A DNA stretch of 57,481 nucleotides from Gilliamella intestini. Lineage in GTDB: Bacteria > Pseudomonadota > Gammaproteobacteria > Enterobacterales > Orbaceae. Positions 57,363 through 57,481 of the stretch are shown piece after piece (the first letter of the stretch is position 1; each line of letters opens with the position of its first letter). The stretch is taken from assembly GCF_900094935.1 (NCBI RefSeq), contig NZ_FMBA01000014.1, positions 1 through 57,481 of the forward strand. The letters run 5' to 3'. The position numbers and the translations under genes were made by a program. The notes below the pieces were generated by a model. That model saw only the letters and a program-made list of their open reading frames with translations. It had not been told where the DNA came from and searched no databases.

Positions 57363-57481
57363 TCAAACAAAAAAATTAAGGGGTAAGTGTTTTTTAAATT
57401 CAACGGGAGGCAAGTAGCCTAACGAAGAATGTAATCGTTTATGATTATACCAATAAGCATAAGCCGAAAAAGCGCGTTGTA
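57363..57481 (-). mobile_element. IS3-family transposase, C-terminal fragment cut by window edge
   Basis: The minus strand enters the window as QRAFSAYAYWYNHKRLHSSL then GYLPPVEFKKHLPLNFFV and stops at 57363. YN-x-x-RLHSSLGYLPPVEF is the C-terminal hallmark of the IS3-family (IS150-like) orfB transposase. The element's end should lie a few tens of bases to the left, close to the last lipoprotein gene. It is a different family from the fragment at the left window edge. Confidence 0.85.

Overview
The window looks like part of the chromosome of an AT-rich, enteric-like gammaproteobacterium. The evidence is a set of gammaproteobacterial families in one place: MatP, SulA, YggL, YbiT, RhlE, LolCDE, the topA-cysB pair, and a full hisGDCBHAFI operon with fused hisB and hisI. 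Low GC, secreted adhesin-like proteins and a type I-F CRISPR repeat fit the insect-gut family Orbaceae (Gilliamella/Frischella type), but that placement is inference. A broken insertion-sequence gene lies at each end, so the window may be a whole draft contig ended by repeats.

Left part (1-8.4 kb): an IS481-type transposase fragment, an antitoxin with a decayed toxin, ybiT, a secreted protein with a C-terminal lectin-like region, a decayed small gene, yggL, rhlE, a small membrane protein and about 0.85 kb without genes. Next comes a nickel ABC importer operon (nikABCDE, then a DinF-type MATE exporter) behind a perfect 33-bp inverted repeat. A small zinc-ribbon protein and a second secreted lectin-like protein with a damaged 5' end follow. 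Then comes an orphan type I-F CRISPR array (11 repeats, 10 spacers, no cas genes in the window).

Middle (18-39 kb): an acetyltransferase, a rhomboid protease, lolCDE, mfd and a tandem pair of ydgA-like (DUF945) genes separated by a decayed copy of the mfd 3' end. After these lie an unknown protein, riboflavin synthase, a fluoride channel and SOS-regulated sulA. A divergent locus follows, with TetR + SDR + AMP-ligase on one side and UPF0261 + PEP-hydrolase-like genes on the other. An isochorismatase-family hydrolase and an Lrp-type regulator close this part.

Right part (39-57.5 kb): the histidine operon with its leader peptide and attenuator, cysB with a structured leader, matP-topA, an amidohydrolase, a fructose-type PTS (IIA + IIBC), and a run of lipoprotein genes. 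One of these is interrupted by an expanded 8-bp repeat tract. An IS3-type transposase fragment ends the window.

Three patterns cut across the genes. (1) Four GTGAC-N3-GTCAC sites, the MatP-binding (matS) pattern, occur in a window that also carries matP, which suggests a Ter-like macrodomain. (2) Five copies of a roughly 38-bp intergenic repeat all point the same way. (3) There are several signs of recent decay and slippage: scars, frameshifts and short tandem repeats.
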